Of a stretch of DNA of 64,000 nucleotides, positions 55,966 through 64,000 are shown one piece after another (positions within the stretch are counted from its first letter, which is position 1; every line of letters begins with the position of its first letter). The notes under the pieces were generated by a model. The model saw only the letters and a list, made by a program, of their open reading frames with translations. It had not been told where the DNA came from and searched no databases. Source of the stretch: Enterococcus mundtii (GTDB lineage Bacteria; Bacillota; Bacilli; Lactobacillales; Enterococcaceae). A program made the position numbers and the translations under genes. The stretch is taken from contig NZ_PUAP01000027.1 of assembly GCF_002947535.1 (NCBI RefSeq), positions 62,001-126,000 of the forward strand, read 5' to 3'.

Positions 55966-56352
55966 ATGGAACAAACTAACTTATTGCCTTTGGGTAGTGT
56001 TGTGTACATGAAAGAAGGAATTATGCCATTACTAATTGTTGCGCGACAACCGATTTTGAAGATGCAAGAGGAAATTTATTACTTAGATTATGCTGCAGTA
56101 AATCAACTAACTGGTTTAAATAATATTGAAGAAATAGCGTATTTTAATAACGAGGACATTCGCGAAATTTTATATCAAGGATATATGAGTGAAAATGAAA
56201 AAACAGTTTTAACAGCCTTGGAAGAATGGAAGGAAAATAATTTGGACATCCCTAAAGGTAAAGTTGTTAATCTAAAACAAACTTCTAAGAAAAAAGAATA
56301 CGGGGATTTAGGCAAAAAATCTTTGTTGGAAGGAGAAACATTTGGTTTTTAA
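55966..56352 (+). CDS. DUF4176-like protein of the LXG cassette
   Basis: 128 aa. LLPLGSVVYMKEGIMPLLIVARQP and YFNNEDIREILYQGYMSENE match the DUF4176 pattern, a family of unknown function found beside LXG effectors and in type VII clusters. GGAG precedes the ATG. A decayed second copy lies about 450 nt downstream, which points to repeated gains in this locus. Confidence 0.75.
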   Translation: MEQTNLLPLGSVVYMKEGIMPLLIVARQPILKMQEEIYYLDYAAVNQLTGLNNIEEIAYFNNEDIREILYQGYMSENEKTVLTALEEWKENNLDIPKGKVVNLKQTSKKKEYGDLGKKSLLEGETFGF

Positions 56353-56498
56353 ATTTATATTGAGTTAATGAGAATGCTAGCAAGGCTTATTAAGCCCATC
56401 AAATACAATTTAAAGATGAGGAGGAAGATCGTTTTTGTTGGTTTTGTATGAAAAGTGAATAAATAAAAATGGCAATATAAACACACTGAAAATTGATA

Positions 56499-56843
56499 AT
56501 GAGACTAACGGCTTTCGATCCTATCAATAAAATTATTTTTTGGGGAGTAGACAATAAAAAAGAAATAAAGTTTTTACTATATGGGAATAATTACTAGGAA
56601 GTATATTCAGATAAGAAAGAAGAAAATAGTTCCACTTTAAAAATATCAGGAAAAAGCTACTTTAAGAGTAGAGCTTTTTGGACAAGTCAAGTTCTTATGG
56701 CAGGAATAGTGACTTTTGAAACCATTTTAGATAGATTACTTATTTTTCCAGTTATAGTCAGTTTACTTCTTGTGTTATGTCTAGGATATGTGTTAGCACT
56801 CGTTTTTATAGAAATAATGATGACTAATTCATTGGGAGTGTAG
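56499..56843 (+). pseudogene. Membrane protein remnant with an in-frame amber stop
   Basis: From ATG 56499 a 115-codon frame is interrupted only by TAG at 56595. The first 32 codons read MRLTAFDPINKIIFWGVDNK..., the later part ISGKSYFKSRAFWTSQVLMAG followed by two membrane helices (RLLIFPVIVSLLLVLCLGYV). This looks like a shortened small membrane protein of the immunity type that has lost function. Confidence 0.55.
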
Positions 56844-57143
56844 TGCTATTAAAAGGCGGAACATCAAACTTATTATTGTTGGATGGGTACAGCTTTTTAA
56901 CAATGAAGGAACAATTGGTTATTTTGACTATTCTGCTTTAGGTTATCCGCAAGGTGTAATAGCGGAATCCAATTTTGCATTTTTAATGATGAAGATATAA
57001 AGAAAGTCTTATTTGAAGGGTATCGAGATGAGCAAGAAGTAGCGTTTTCTGATTCTTATGCAGAAAACACGAAAAATGTGCCTTATCCTAAATTAGTGAT
57101 TGAAAGAGAGATTGAAGAGGAACCAGAAACTTTTAGGTTTTAA
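56817..57143 (+). pseudogene. Decayed DUF4176 gene
   Basis: Read in three frames the stretch gives LGSVVLLKGGTS, then LIIVGWVQLFNNEGTIGYFDY, then NDEDIKKVLFEGYRDEQEVAF, ending EEEPETFRF. This matches the intact DUF4176-like protein upstream and needs about three single-base indels to restore. Codon-level similarity to a nearby intact gene makes decay more likely than chance. Confidence 0.7.
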
Positions 57144-57269
57144 AAATTTAGTTATTAATATGGAATAACAGAAATAAAATACTATAGAGCTGTTTTGAAA
57201 GTAATCAAGTAATAGCTTATAGTGATAAATTTTTTCAGAATCAACTGAGAAACTTGAAGGAGGCTTTAG

Positions 57270-57944
57270 ATGATAGGAAACAACTGTGACCAAGGTATTA
57301 AAAGAATTAATGGCAGATATTATCTACTGGAATTACATGATGGCGTGTACATTGTTGATTATTTTAAGTTAATGAGGCTGAGAAACTTTTTTCCGTTTAG
57401 TACCTTTTACAACAACGCTCGGAAAAAAAGTTGGACTGCATATAAAGTAACTGGATCAGCAGAAATTTTTGAAGGTAAAAAAATTTCTGAAATACAATTT
57501 TATGTTCCTGAATCTTACGGAATTTTTGGAACCTGTGTAATTAGTCCTTTTCTTATATATTTGGGCTATCTTCAGTCAATATATTTAGCTCTATTAATTG
57601 GTAGTTTTCTTAGTACATATGGAATAATATCAACCTGTCGACTATTACATAACAATAAGAAAGTGAAAGAAATACTTAAAAATAAGACGCTTGTACAGTT
57701 AGTACTTGTTGAAAATAAAAGGTCAAAAATTTATATATTTCTGAGTAATTTTTTATCATATGTATATGGTATGTTTGTAGGCTACCTATTTATATCAGCA
57801 ATTTTATCAGGTGACTTTTGGGAGGTTATTTTTGTTTCATTAGTATCACCTACAATTTCGTTAATATTTGGAAAAATCATATCAAATTTTAGAGAAGTTC
57901 CAGATTTAAATATTAAGTATAAAGTAGTAAGAAATGACGATTAG
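57270..57944 (+). CDS. Membrane protein, possible immunity gene (DUF443-like topology)
   Basis: 224 aa. A soluble N-terminus (RINGRYYLLELHDGVYIVDY) is followed by a Lys-rich segment and about four to five membrane helices from residue 90. The layout recalls the DUF443 tandem five-span proteins that give immunity to type VII toxins in staphylococci, but the sequence match is weak and function is inferred from context. AAGGAGG precedes the ATG. AT-rich like its neighbours. Confidence 0.55.
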   Translation: MIGNNCDQGIKRINGRYYLLELHDGVYIVDYFKLMRLRNFFPFSTFYNNARKKSWTAYKVTGSAEIFEGKKISEIQFYVPESYGIFGTCVISPFLIYLGYLQSIYLALLIGSFLSTYGIISTCRLLHNNKKVKEILKNKTLVQLVLVENKRSKIYIFLSNFLSYVYGMFVGYLFISAILSGDFWEVIFVSLVSPTISLIFGKIISNFREVPDLNIKYKVVRNDD

Positions 57945-58009
57945 TAAAAAATTTGTCAAATTGAAAAGACAGAATAAACAGTTGGAAAAACATCAGGTGG
58001 TGTATTCGA

Positions 58010-58591
58010 ATGAAAGAGAATGTGGTGCCGTTACTATGTAGAGCAACAAATGAATCCATTTATTTTGATTTTAAAAATCAAAAACTTTTTATACAAAAAT
58101 TTACAGGGAATCATGAAGAATATTCAAAATCGCTAGTAGTAGTACTAGGATTATTTGGATCAACTGTAATGATTCCTTTCTTTGCTAAAAATTTAGATTT
58201 TATGGCTAGCATACCATCAATTATTAATTACATAGTGTTTTCCGCAATAGGTTATTCAGTCGCTAAAGTTGTTAACTTAACGATAATGAATAAAATAAAA
58301 GGGGAAAAAATATATAAAGATTTCGACAGAAAACAAGTAAAAAAGATAATTGCTAATCAAGGGGATCTACAAATAATTTGGTGGACTCAATTAGTTTTGA
58401 TAACTGGCTATATAATAGGTTTCTTTATCTGTTTATTTAGTGGGATGCTCCCCATCGATATAGCGATAATAGTTTCGCTTGGTTGTTTTTTGATTATTTT
58501 ATTACAGGATTCTGTTCGGCCATTTACATATAAGAAAGCGATAAAAATACTAAAAAAACAAATGACAGAAGGAAGATTCATGGTTCCTTAA
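58010..58591 (+). CDS. Membrane protein of unknown function in the LXG region
   Basis: 193 aa with four membrane segments in two pairs (SLVVVLGLFGSTVMIPFF and INYIVFSAIGYSVA; WWTQLVLITGYIIGFFICLF and DIAIIVSLGCFLIILL) separated by a basic loop. A site AGGTGG is placed before the ATG. No family is recognised; it may be another immunity-type gene of the locus. Confidence 0.55.
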   Translation: MKENVVPLLCRATNESIYFDFKNQKLFIQKFTGNHEEYSKSLVVVLGLFGSTVMIPFFAKNLDFMASIPSIINYIVFSAIGYSVAKVVNLTIMNKIKGEKIYKDFDRKQVKKIIANQGDLQIIWWTQLVLITGYIIGFFICLFSGMLPIDIAIIVSLGCFLIILLQDSVRPFTYKKAIKILKKQMTEGRFMVP

Positions 58592-58939
58592 TCTATATCG
58601 TGGAAAGAAATAAATAGTTGAATATTAAAAAACGATTGAGGCTAAAATCCTTTATCGTTCCTAAGAAACTTACTTCTCGTACTTTACTTATTTGTAAACT
58701 CTAAAACAATAGTTTCTTTTAACACAACCTTTATTTTTTTGATGAAAAATGAGCGATTATGCATTTAAAAGAGTCAGTTATGAAAGTAATAAATATTTGG
58801 TTATTTTATATTAGAATTACAGTGTAACATCGCTATAAAAATAGGCGAGCCTTTATATTTAAATTGGGATTTTATTTGTAACTAAAAAAAATAGTTTGTT
58901 AAAAGAATTTTTTATTATCTTTTATAAGGAGTGAAGAAT
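58592..58939. other. AT-rich gap without genes
   Basis: About 350 nt with stop codons in all frames. Apart from the ribosome-binding site of the next gene I see nothing in it; no repeat or clear terminator. Confidence 0.5.
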
Positions 58940-59845
58940 ATGGAGAATAATGAGAGTTTAGCACTGAAAGTCGTAAATGAATCATTGAAATTACCGCTTG
59001 TAAAAGTGAATCGCTCAGAATTTTTAGTGAAAGCATTTGGAGAAAAGGTAAAAAATATTGACCAACTGATTGAAAAAGGACCACAAACATTTTTATCTAA
59101 AGAAAAATTGGATCAAGTTGCTGACAGTAGAATACACTCGATAGTCGCTCAATCTAGTACTTTGTCTTTTGCGACAGGGCTACCTGGAGGACTAGCAATG
59201 GCAGCCACGATTCCGGCTGATATTACACAGTTCTACGGATATTCGCTAAAATTGGCACAAGAAATTTCTTATATTTATGGGTATAAAGATATTTGGAATC
59301 AACAAGGTGAGCTAACTGAAGAAGCTAAAGAAACATTGATATTGTATTTAGGTATTATGTTGGGTGTTACAACTGCAGGTTCCGCTGTTAGGATCTTATC
59401 GGGAAAATTATCTACACAAGCGTTGACCAAAATACCACAAAAAGCTTTGACTAAAACTATTTATTATCCAGTAACAAAGAAAGTTCTAGCAGTCTTTGGA
59501 ACAAAACTAACAAAAACGACATTCGCAAAAGGTGTTTCTAAAGCTGTTCCTTTGGTAGGTGGTGTTGTGTCTGGAGGTTTAAACTATTTCTCAATGAAAC
59601 CGATGGCTATGAGGTTAAAAAATGAATTAAGAAAAGGGCTTGATTATTCTGAACAAAAATTAAATGAAGATTTGAAAATCTTGCAAGGTGAAGAGATCAT
59701 GACTACGGAAGCAAATCTATCGAAAAGCACGAAGGAAGACGAGAATCTAATAGAACAAATTGAAAAAGCGCATGAACTATTAAAACAAAAAATCATTACA
59801 GAAGAAGAATTTATAGTAATAAAGAAAAGATTACTCTCAAAATAG
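58940..59845 (+). CDS. EcsC family protein with C-terminal SHOCT domain
   Basis: 301 aa. The EcsC core is recognised by ATGLPGGLAMAATIPADITQFYGYSLKLAQ, here read as two adjacent segments, and YIYGYKDIW. The last 35 residues (LIEQIEKAHELLKQKIITEE and EFIVIKKRLLSK) form a SHOCT oligomerisation motif. EcsC is a membrane-associated protein of unclear function. The ATG at 58940 follows AAGGAG. Confidence 0.8.
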   Translation: MENNESLALKVVNESLKLPLVKVNRSEFLVKAFGEKVKNIDQLIEKGPQTFLSKEKLDQVADSRIHSIVAQSSTLSFATGLPGGLAMAATIPADITQFYGYSLKLAQEISYIYGYKDIWNQQGELTEEAKETLILYLGIMLGVTTAGSAVRILSGKLSTQALTKIPQKALTKTIYYPVTKKVLAVFGTKLTKTTFAKGVSKAVPLVGGVVSGGLNYFSMKPMAMRLKNELRKGLDYSEQKLNEDLKILQGEEIMTTEANLSKSTKEDENLIEQIEKAHELLKQKIITEEEFIVIKKRLLSK

Positions 59846-59992
59846 TAAACTTGTTAGAGAGAGCTGTTGGGTAGTGAAACAAGAAATCCTACCAAATAAA
59901 GAAAAATTAGGAAATCATTCATTGTTCCATAGGAATCTTGTAATAATTATTTGATAAGGTATCATCGTGGGGGATTGAGAAAGAGGGTCCAG

Positions 59993-60709
59993 ATGAAGAA
60001 AAATTATCAAGTGATTTGTCTATTGATCATGGCTTTTTTGTTTTTTATGCCCGTTCAAACTTTTGCTGTAGCTGGTGGGCATGGTGGTGGTTCAACTGGT
60101 GGTGGCTCTGGTGGCGGCTCGATAGGGGGAGGTTCCAATTCCTATTATCGGAGAAGTCGGACGACTAATAGTAATAGTACATCAGAAGATTTTCTCTTTG
60201 TTGGCTTATCATTAGGGAGTATATTTGTGTTTTCTTTATTTAAAAAAAAGAAAACGCACAACATGGATATCAATGATTTGTTATCAAGAATGCCTGGAAC
60301 AAAGCGTGAAAAGAAAAAATTGCTTTCTGAGATCAACAGAATCTTTTATGCAATACAAAAATCTTGGGAAGAAGAGGCTCCTGAAAAAGTAAAAAATTGT
60401 TATACCCCAAGATTATTCGAAGAACATCAACAAGTGTTACAAAAAAATAAAGATGAAGGTGTAAGAAATCATACAACGAAAATGGCCATTCAAGAATTGT
60501 CTAACTACCGACAAATCAATGACAATAGTTTCTCTATACGAATCGATTTTAGTTGTTTCGATTACTTAGTTGATCGTAAGGACCAGCGATTGATTTCAGG
60601 AAATGTGAGAGAAAGGTTATATTTTTCACAAGTATGGTATTTCAACTACTCTGAAAAAGAAAAAATTTGGCAAGCAGATTTTATTCAACCGATATTTTTG
60701 GATGGATAG
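59993..60709 (+). CDS. Membrane protein with Tim44-like domain
   Basis: 238 aa: signal peptide ending near QTFA, a Gly/Ser-rich segment (AGGHGGGSTGGGSGGG), one membrane helix (FVGLSLGSIFVFSLF), and a soluble Tim44-like domain (RIFYAIQKSWEEEAPEKVKN, SGNVRERLYFSQVWYF) in the last 150 residues. Its role in bacteria is not known. The ATG at 59993 is chosen over an upstream in-frame ATG because GAGGG is placed 6-8 nt before it. It closes the accessory region. Confidence 0.8.
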   Translation: MKKNYQVICLLIMAFLFFMPVQTFAVAGGHGGGSTGGGSGGGSIGGGSNSYYRRSRTTNSNSTSEDFLFVGLSLGSIFVFSLFKKKKTHNMDINDLLSRMPGTKREKKKLLSEINRIFYAIQKSWEEEAPEKVKNCYTPRLFEEHQQVLQKNKDEGVRNHTTKMAIQELSNYRQINDNSFSIRIDFSCFDYLVDRKDQRLISGNVRERLYFSQVWYFNYSEKEKIWQADFIQPIFLDG

Positions 60710-60790
60710 CGTATCTTTAGGGGAAGAACTAGTTCTTAGGATAAATCTATCACTAAATTCATTCTTTTTATAAAAAATATTTATAGGAGT

Positions 60791-60838
60791 CATCATTGTA
60801 ATTTGTGCCTAAGATTACAATGATGTTTTTTATTTTTT
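60791..60838 (+). terminator. Rho-independent terminator
   Basis: CATCATTGTAAT and ATTACAATGATG arms followed by a T-rich tract. Confidence 0.85.
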
Positions 60839-60971
60839 CAAATCAAAATCGTTCGCTTTTTTTGTAAGGGACACCTAGATATGTAAAATAACAAGAATTT
60901 TCTGAAAATTATTCTTTTGTTTCTCTCATGAAGATGTTAGAATGGTTGTTAAACTATAAAGGGGTGATTAT

Positions 60972-62207
60972 TTGTTAGAGAAATTTTTGAAATTGTCGTT
61001 AGTTCAACGTATTGGTTGTGGTATTTTAATTGGTATAATACTTGGTATTTTTTTACCGACCTGGGGATTTATTGCTTTATTAGGAACGTTGTTTGTTAGT
61101 TGTTTAAAAGCGATTGCGCCGCTGTTAGTGTTTTTCTTAACTGCTGCTTCGATTGCGAAACACAAAATGGGGAATGAAACATTTGTAAAGCCCATTTTAG
61201 GATTGTATCTAGGCGGAACTTTTTTAGCAGCTTTTGTTGCGGTGATCACTAGCTCGATTTTTACAGTGCCGATCACACTACAAGAAACAGCTTCGGAACA
61301 AGCGCCTCAAAATATAGGTACTGTTTTATCTACGATGTTGACCAATGTCACTCAAAATCCAATTCAAGCAATTATTGATTCTAATTATTTAGGTGTGCTA
61401 TTTTGGGCGGTATTATTAGGGTTGGCATTGCGGACACGTACGGAAGCAACGAAAGAAGTTGTCGATCAGATCTCAGTCGCATTATCACAGGTGGTTCAAT
61501 TGATTATTTCTTTCGCTCCGATCGGTATTTTGGGGTTAGTCTATGAATCAATTGCAACGACAGGACTTTCTGGACTGACCGAGTATCTCCAATTAGTTCT
61601 TGTGTTAGTAGGAACGATGCTCTTTGTTGCTTTGGTCATCTACCCATTACTTACTTTTTTGTTTATCAAAGAAAATCCCTATCCATTGATTTTCTTTTGT
61701 TTAAAAGAAAGTGCAATCTCTGCTTTCTTTACGCGTAGTTCTGCGGCGAACATTCCGATCAATATGATGTTGGCAGAAAAGCTGAAATTAACAAAAGAAT
61801 CTTACGCCATTTCGATTCCATTAGGAGCAACGATCAATATGGGGGGAGCGGCAGTGACGATCACTGTCATGACATTAACGACTGTCCAGGCACTAGGGAT
61901 CGAAGCTTCTTTTGGCTTGAAATTGATTTTAAGCATCTTGGCGGCTTTAGCTGCTTGTGGTGCATCTGGAGTAGCTGGTGGTTCATTACTGTTGATTCCT
62001 TTAGCTTGTAGCTTATTTGGCATCTCAAATGACATTGCGATGCAAGTGGTAGGAATCGGATTTATTATTGGGGTCATCCAAGATTCGGTTGAAACAGCTC
62101 TGAATTCTTCCAGTGACTTACTATTTACCGCAATTGGTGAATTAGGTGCTAGAAAGAGAAATGGGGAGAATGTTTCGATCAAAAGTCGTTTGAATGAATT
62201 GCAATAG
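60972..62207 (+). CDS. sstT: Serine/threonine:Na+ symporter
   Basis: 411-aa transporter of the dicarboxylate/amino acid:cation symporter family. Hairpin motif residues SAFFTRSSAANIPINM and the NMGGAAVTITVMTL helix match SstT. The C-terminal region SSSDLLFTAIGE is also typical. The start codon is TTG with AAAGGGG upstream. Monocistronic, followed by a terminator. Confidence 0.93.
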   Translation: MLEKFLKLSLVQRIGCGILIGIILGIFLPTWGFIALLGTLFVSCLKAIAPLLVFFLTAASIAKHKMGNETFVKPILGLYLGGTFLAAFVAVITSSIFTVPITLQETASEQAPQNIGTVLSTMLTNVTQNPIQAIIDSNYLGVLFWAVLLGLALRTRTEATKEVVDQISVALSQVVQLIISFAPIGILGLVYESIATTGLSGLTEYLQLVLVLVGTMLFVALVIYPLLTFLFIKENPYPLIFFCLKESAISAFFTRSSAANIPINMMLAEKLKLTKESYAISIPLGATINMGGAAVTITVMTLTTVQALGIEASFGLKLILSILAALAACGASGVAGGSLLLIPLACSLFGISNDIAMQVVGIGFIIGVIQDSVETALNSSSDLLFTAIGELGARKRNGENVSIKSRLNELQ

Positions 62208-62247
62208 ATGGATCTTTCTACCATCATTTCAAATTACATTTTTTTTA

Positions 62248-62280
62248 AAGTCAACAGCAATCGTCTGTTGGCTTTTTTCA
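62248..62280 (+). terminator. Terminator after sstT
   Basis: AAGTCAACAG and CTGTTGGCTT arms on a short loop, followed by a T-run. Confidence 0.8.
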
Positions 62281-62439
62281 TATCTTTTATTGTGAGTAGA
62301 ATTATTTAGTTGTTTCTGAGTATACTAAAAAAAGACTTCGATTAGTAATGTGCATACTATCTCATTGTTTTCTAATGATTTATTTGGTCTTCTAATCGGT
62401 TGTTTGAAAAATTATAGTAAATATAGAAGGTGATGGAAA

Positions 62440-64000
62440 ATGAAAGTTATGCACTATCAGGAAAATAAAATGCGCAGAATAACCATTCTCAATCGACTGT
62501 TGAATTTTGAACACTTAAGTTACCAACAGCTTTCTGATGAATACTTTGTCTCACGAAGTAGTATTGCCAATGATCTTTCTTATGTGAAGGATATTTTTAC
62601 CAAAGAAGGATTGAGTTTGACATTTGATCGTTCGGGAACATTTTTTGAAGGAAATGAAATTCAAATCCAACGTGTGTTGAAGCGGACCATCCTTAATCAT
62701 TTCAATGAACTAGAAGTGGTAGCAGAGCTGGTAGATCAGCAGCTTTTAAGAAGAATCGAGCAAGCTTTTCGGCAAGGAATCAACGAAAAACAAATGGAGA
62801 TTCCAGAGAGTTATTTCAAAAGCATTGTGATTTCAATTTTATTGATTGTCCAACGCTCAAAAGAGGGTAAAAAAATAGATTTGATTGGTAAGAATCAGTA
62901 TGGAAAATATTTCTTGGAGTTCAACAAGTACCCGCTTGTGTATGAACTATTAAAAAAATTAGAAGACCAGAAAATTTATCAGTTCACGCAAGAAGAGGTC
63001 CAATATTTAACTTATATTATCGTAGGAAGTGGCTTGAAATTCTTTATGAAAAGTGAAAATATTCCTTTTGCTTTTCGTGGGAAAATTCGACAATTGATCC
63101 AAAAGGTTAGCGAAGGTGTCCAGATTGATTTAACGCAAGATAACCGTTTAGAAGAAGATCTTCTAGTACACCTGTATCAATTACTTTTACGAATTGAAGC
63201 GCAAACAACGATCGTCAATCCTTTGATTGATGAAATCAAACAAAATTATCCGTCCATTTATGGGGTTGTATGGTTTGCATTAAAAGATTTTCGTTGGCCA
63301 AGTGAAGTGAATCTGTCTGAGGATGAAGTTGGGTTTGTCACCATCCATTTTCAAGCTGCTATCGAGAGAATCAAACGATTGAACAAATTATTATTTGTCT
63401 GCCCGAATGGGATTGGAACTAGTTCATTTGTTTCAGCCAAAATACGAAGAATCTTACCTGATATTGACAGCATTGAAACTGCCTCTATTGACAAGTTGAC
63501 TTACATGGATCTATCAGAAATTGATTTTATTATTTCTACAGTAGATATACCCAAGCAAGAAAAGCCTGTCGTCAGAATTTCGCCCATGGTGACTAGTCGT
63601 GATATGAAACGAATCATGAATCATTATATCGATTTAGTGATTGATCATGAGCATATGAAAGAAAGGCGGATATTACCTGAAAAAACAAAACACTTGCTTG
63701 CGGCCAATATTTATTTTGGTCATTATGAGTCAAAAGAAGAAGCAATCCATTTTCTGATTGAGCAGCAAAACTTTAAAAATGACTATAAAAAAGAACAATA
63801 CACCCAGTCGGTTTTTGACCGAGAAGCAATCCAATCTACCTATCTCGATAACGGTTTTGTGATTCCTCATGGTAATCCGTTATTCGTAGAAGAGACTGCT
63901 ATTGCGATATTAGTAGCGGATAAACCAGTTGATTGGGGAAATCAAAAAGCAGATATCATCGTATTATTGATGATCCGAGAAGAAGATGTGAAAGAAGTTG
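62440..64000 (+). CDS. PRD-containing transcriptional regulator (BglG/MtlR type), 5' part
   Basis: The frame runs from ATG 62440 (AGAAGGTG upstream) off the end of the window, with 520 codons visible. An N-terminal helix-turn-helix (LSYQQLSDEYFVSRSSIANDLSYVK) is followed by PTS regulation domains with histidines in VHLYQLLLRIEAQ and GFVTIHFQAAIER, an EIIB-like domain (LLFVCPNGIGTSSFVSAKI) and a starting EIIA domain with the phosphorylatable His in FVIPHGNP. Such proteins turn on a PTS operon when their sugar is present. The cognate operon is probably beyond the window. Confidence 0.9.
   Translation, partial: MKVMHYQENKMRRITILNRLLNFEHLSYQQLSDEYFVSRSSIANDLSYVKDIFTKEGLSLTFDRSGTFFEGNEIQIQRVLKRTILNHFNELEVVAELVDQQLLRRIEQAFRQGINEKQMEIPESYFKSIVISILLIVQRSKEGKKIDLIGKNQYGKYFLEFNKYPLVYELLKKLEDQKIYQFTQEEVQYLTYIIVGSGLKFFMKSENIPFAFRGKIRQLIQKVSEGVQIDLTQDNRLEEDLLVHLYQLLLRIEAQTTIVNPLIDEIKQNYPSIYGVVWFALKDFRWPSEVNLSEDEVGFVTIHFQAAIERIKRLNKLLFVCPNGIGTSSFVSAKIRRILPDIDSIETASIDKLTYMDLSEIDFIISTVDIPKQEKPVVRISPMVTSRDMKRIMNHYIDLVIDHEHMKERRILPEKTKHLLAANIYFGHYESKEEAIHFLIEQQNFKNDYKKEQYTQSVFDREAIQSTYLDNGFVIPHGNPLFVEETAIAILVADKPVDWGNQKADIIVLLMIREEDVKEV

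Noticed and set aside
59993-60150. Gly/Ser-rich stretch read as a DNA repeat
   Set aside because: It is a low-complexity protein segment with varied codons, not a nucleotide tandem repeat.

Overview
The window is chromosomal DNA of a low-GC Firmicute, almost certainly an Enterococcus. The evidence is the AUG/GTG/TTG starts behind strong GGAGG sites, the complete mevalonate kinase block used by lactic acid bacteria, an AdhE preceded by Rex-type boxes, the infC-rpmI-rplT operon with an L20-type leader, the htrA-rlmH pair, PepV, and secreted chitin-active LPMOs like those of enterococci. The species cannot be fixed from sequence alone; a relative of the E. faecium/hirae/durans/mundtii group is plausible. 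No rRNA, tRNA, CRISPR array, insertion sequence or prophage gene was seen.

Layout. 1-7 kb: end of a P-type cation ATPase, a DUF975 membrane protein, tgt, yajC and the bifunctional alcohol/aldehyde dehydrogenase adhE. 7.4-17.8 kb: a long palindrome, then a catabolic cluster for unsaturated uronides: GH105 hydrolase, TRAP transporter (P, Q, M), a TIM-barrel isomerase-like protein, an AraC regulator, an IclR (KdgR-like) regulator, KDPG aldolase, KDG kinase, KduI and KduD. Together these take an imported unsaturated oligouronide to pyruvate and glyceraldehyde-3-phosphate. Two copies of one 17-nt palindrome and several cre-like sites suggest KdgR and CcpA control. 17.8-22.8 kb: mvaK1-mvaD-mvaK2-fni (minus strand), then a deoxynucleoside kinase. 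22.9-26.6 kb: two tandem paralogous AA10-FnIII-FnIII-CBM5 proteins with a shared upstream palindrome. 26.9-28.4 kb: the infC operon. 28.6-36 kb: a large polytopic membrane protein, a permease/HyuA-like/FCD-GntR cluster, and small housekeeping genes.

36-51.5 kb: nnrD, an acyl-CoA thioesterase, pepV, a beta-glucoside PTS EIIC plus GH1 operon with its GntR regulator, two small charged proteins, a PH-domain protein, an aldehyde dehydrogenase, a glycosyltransferase, an M42 peptidase, a thioredoxin, UspA, a YtpR-like protein and HtrA. The htrA-rlmH gap (51.5-51.9 kb) carries a dense cluster of DnaA-box-like 9-mers.

52.4-60.7 kb, immediately after rlmH, is an AT-rich accessory region. It holds an orphan type VII secretion LXG effector cassette: a helical DUF3958-like partner, an LXG protein with a glycine-rich hydrophobic tail, two paralogous candidate membrane immunity genes (the second split by a frameshift at an A8 tract), DUF4176 and further membrane genes, and visible pseudogene debris. 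An EcsC-like and a Tim44-like gene follow. No secretion machinery gene of that system lies in the window. 60.9-64 kb: sstT and the start of a PRD/PTS-domain transcription regulator that runs off the end.
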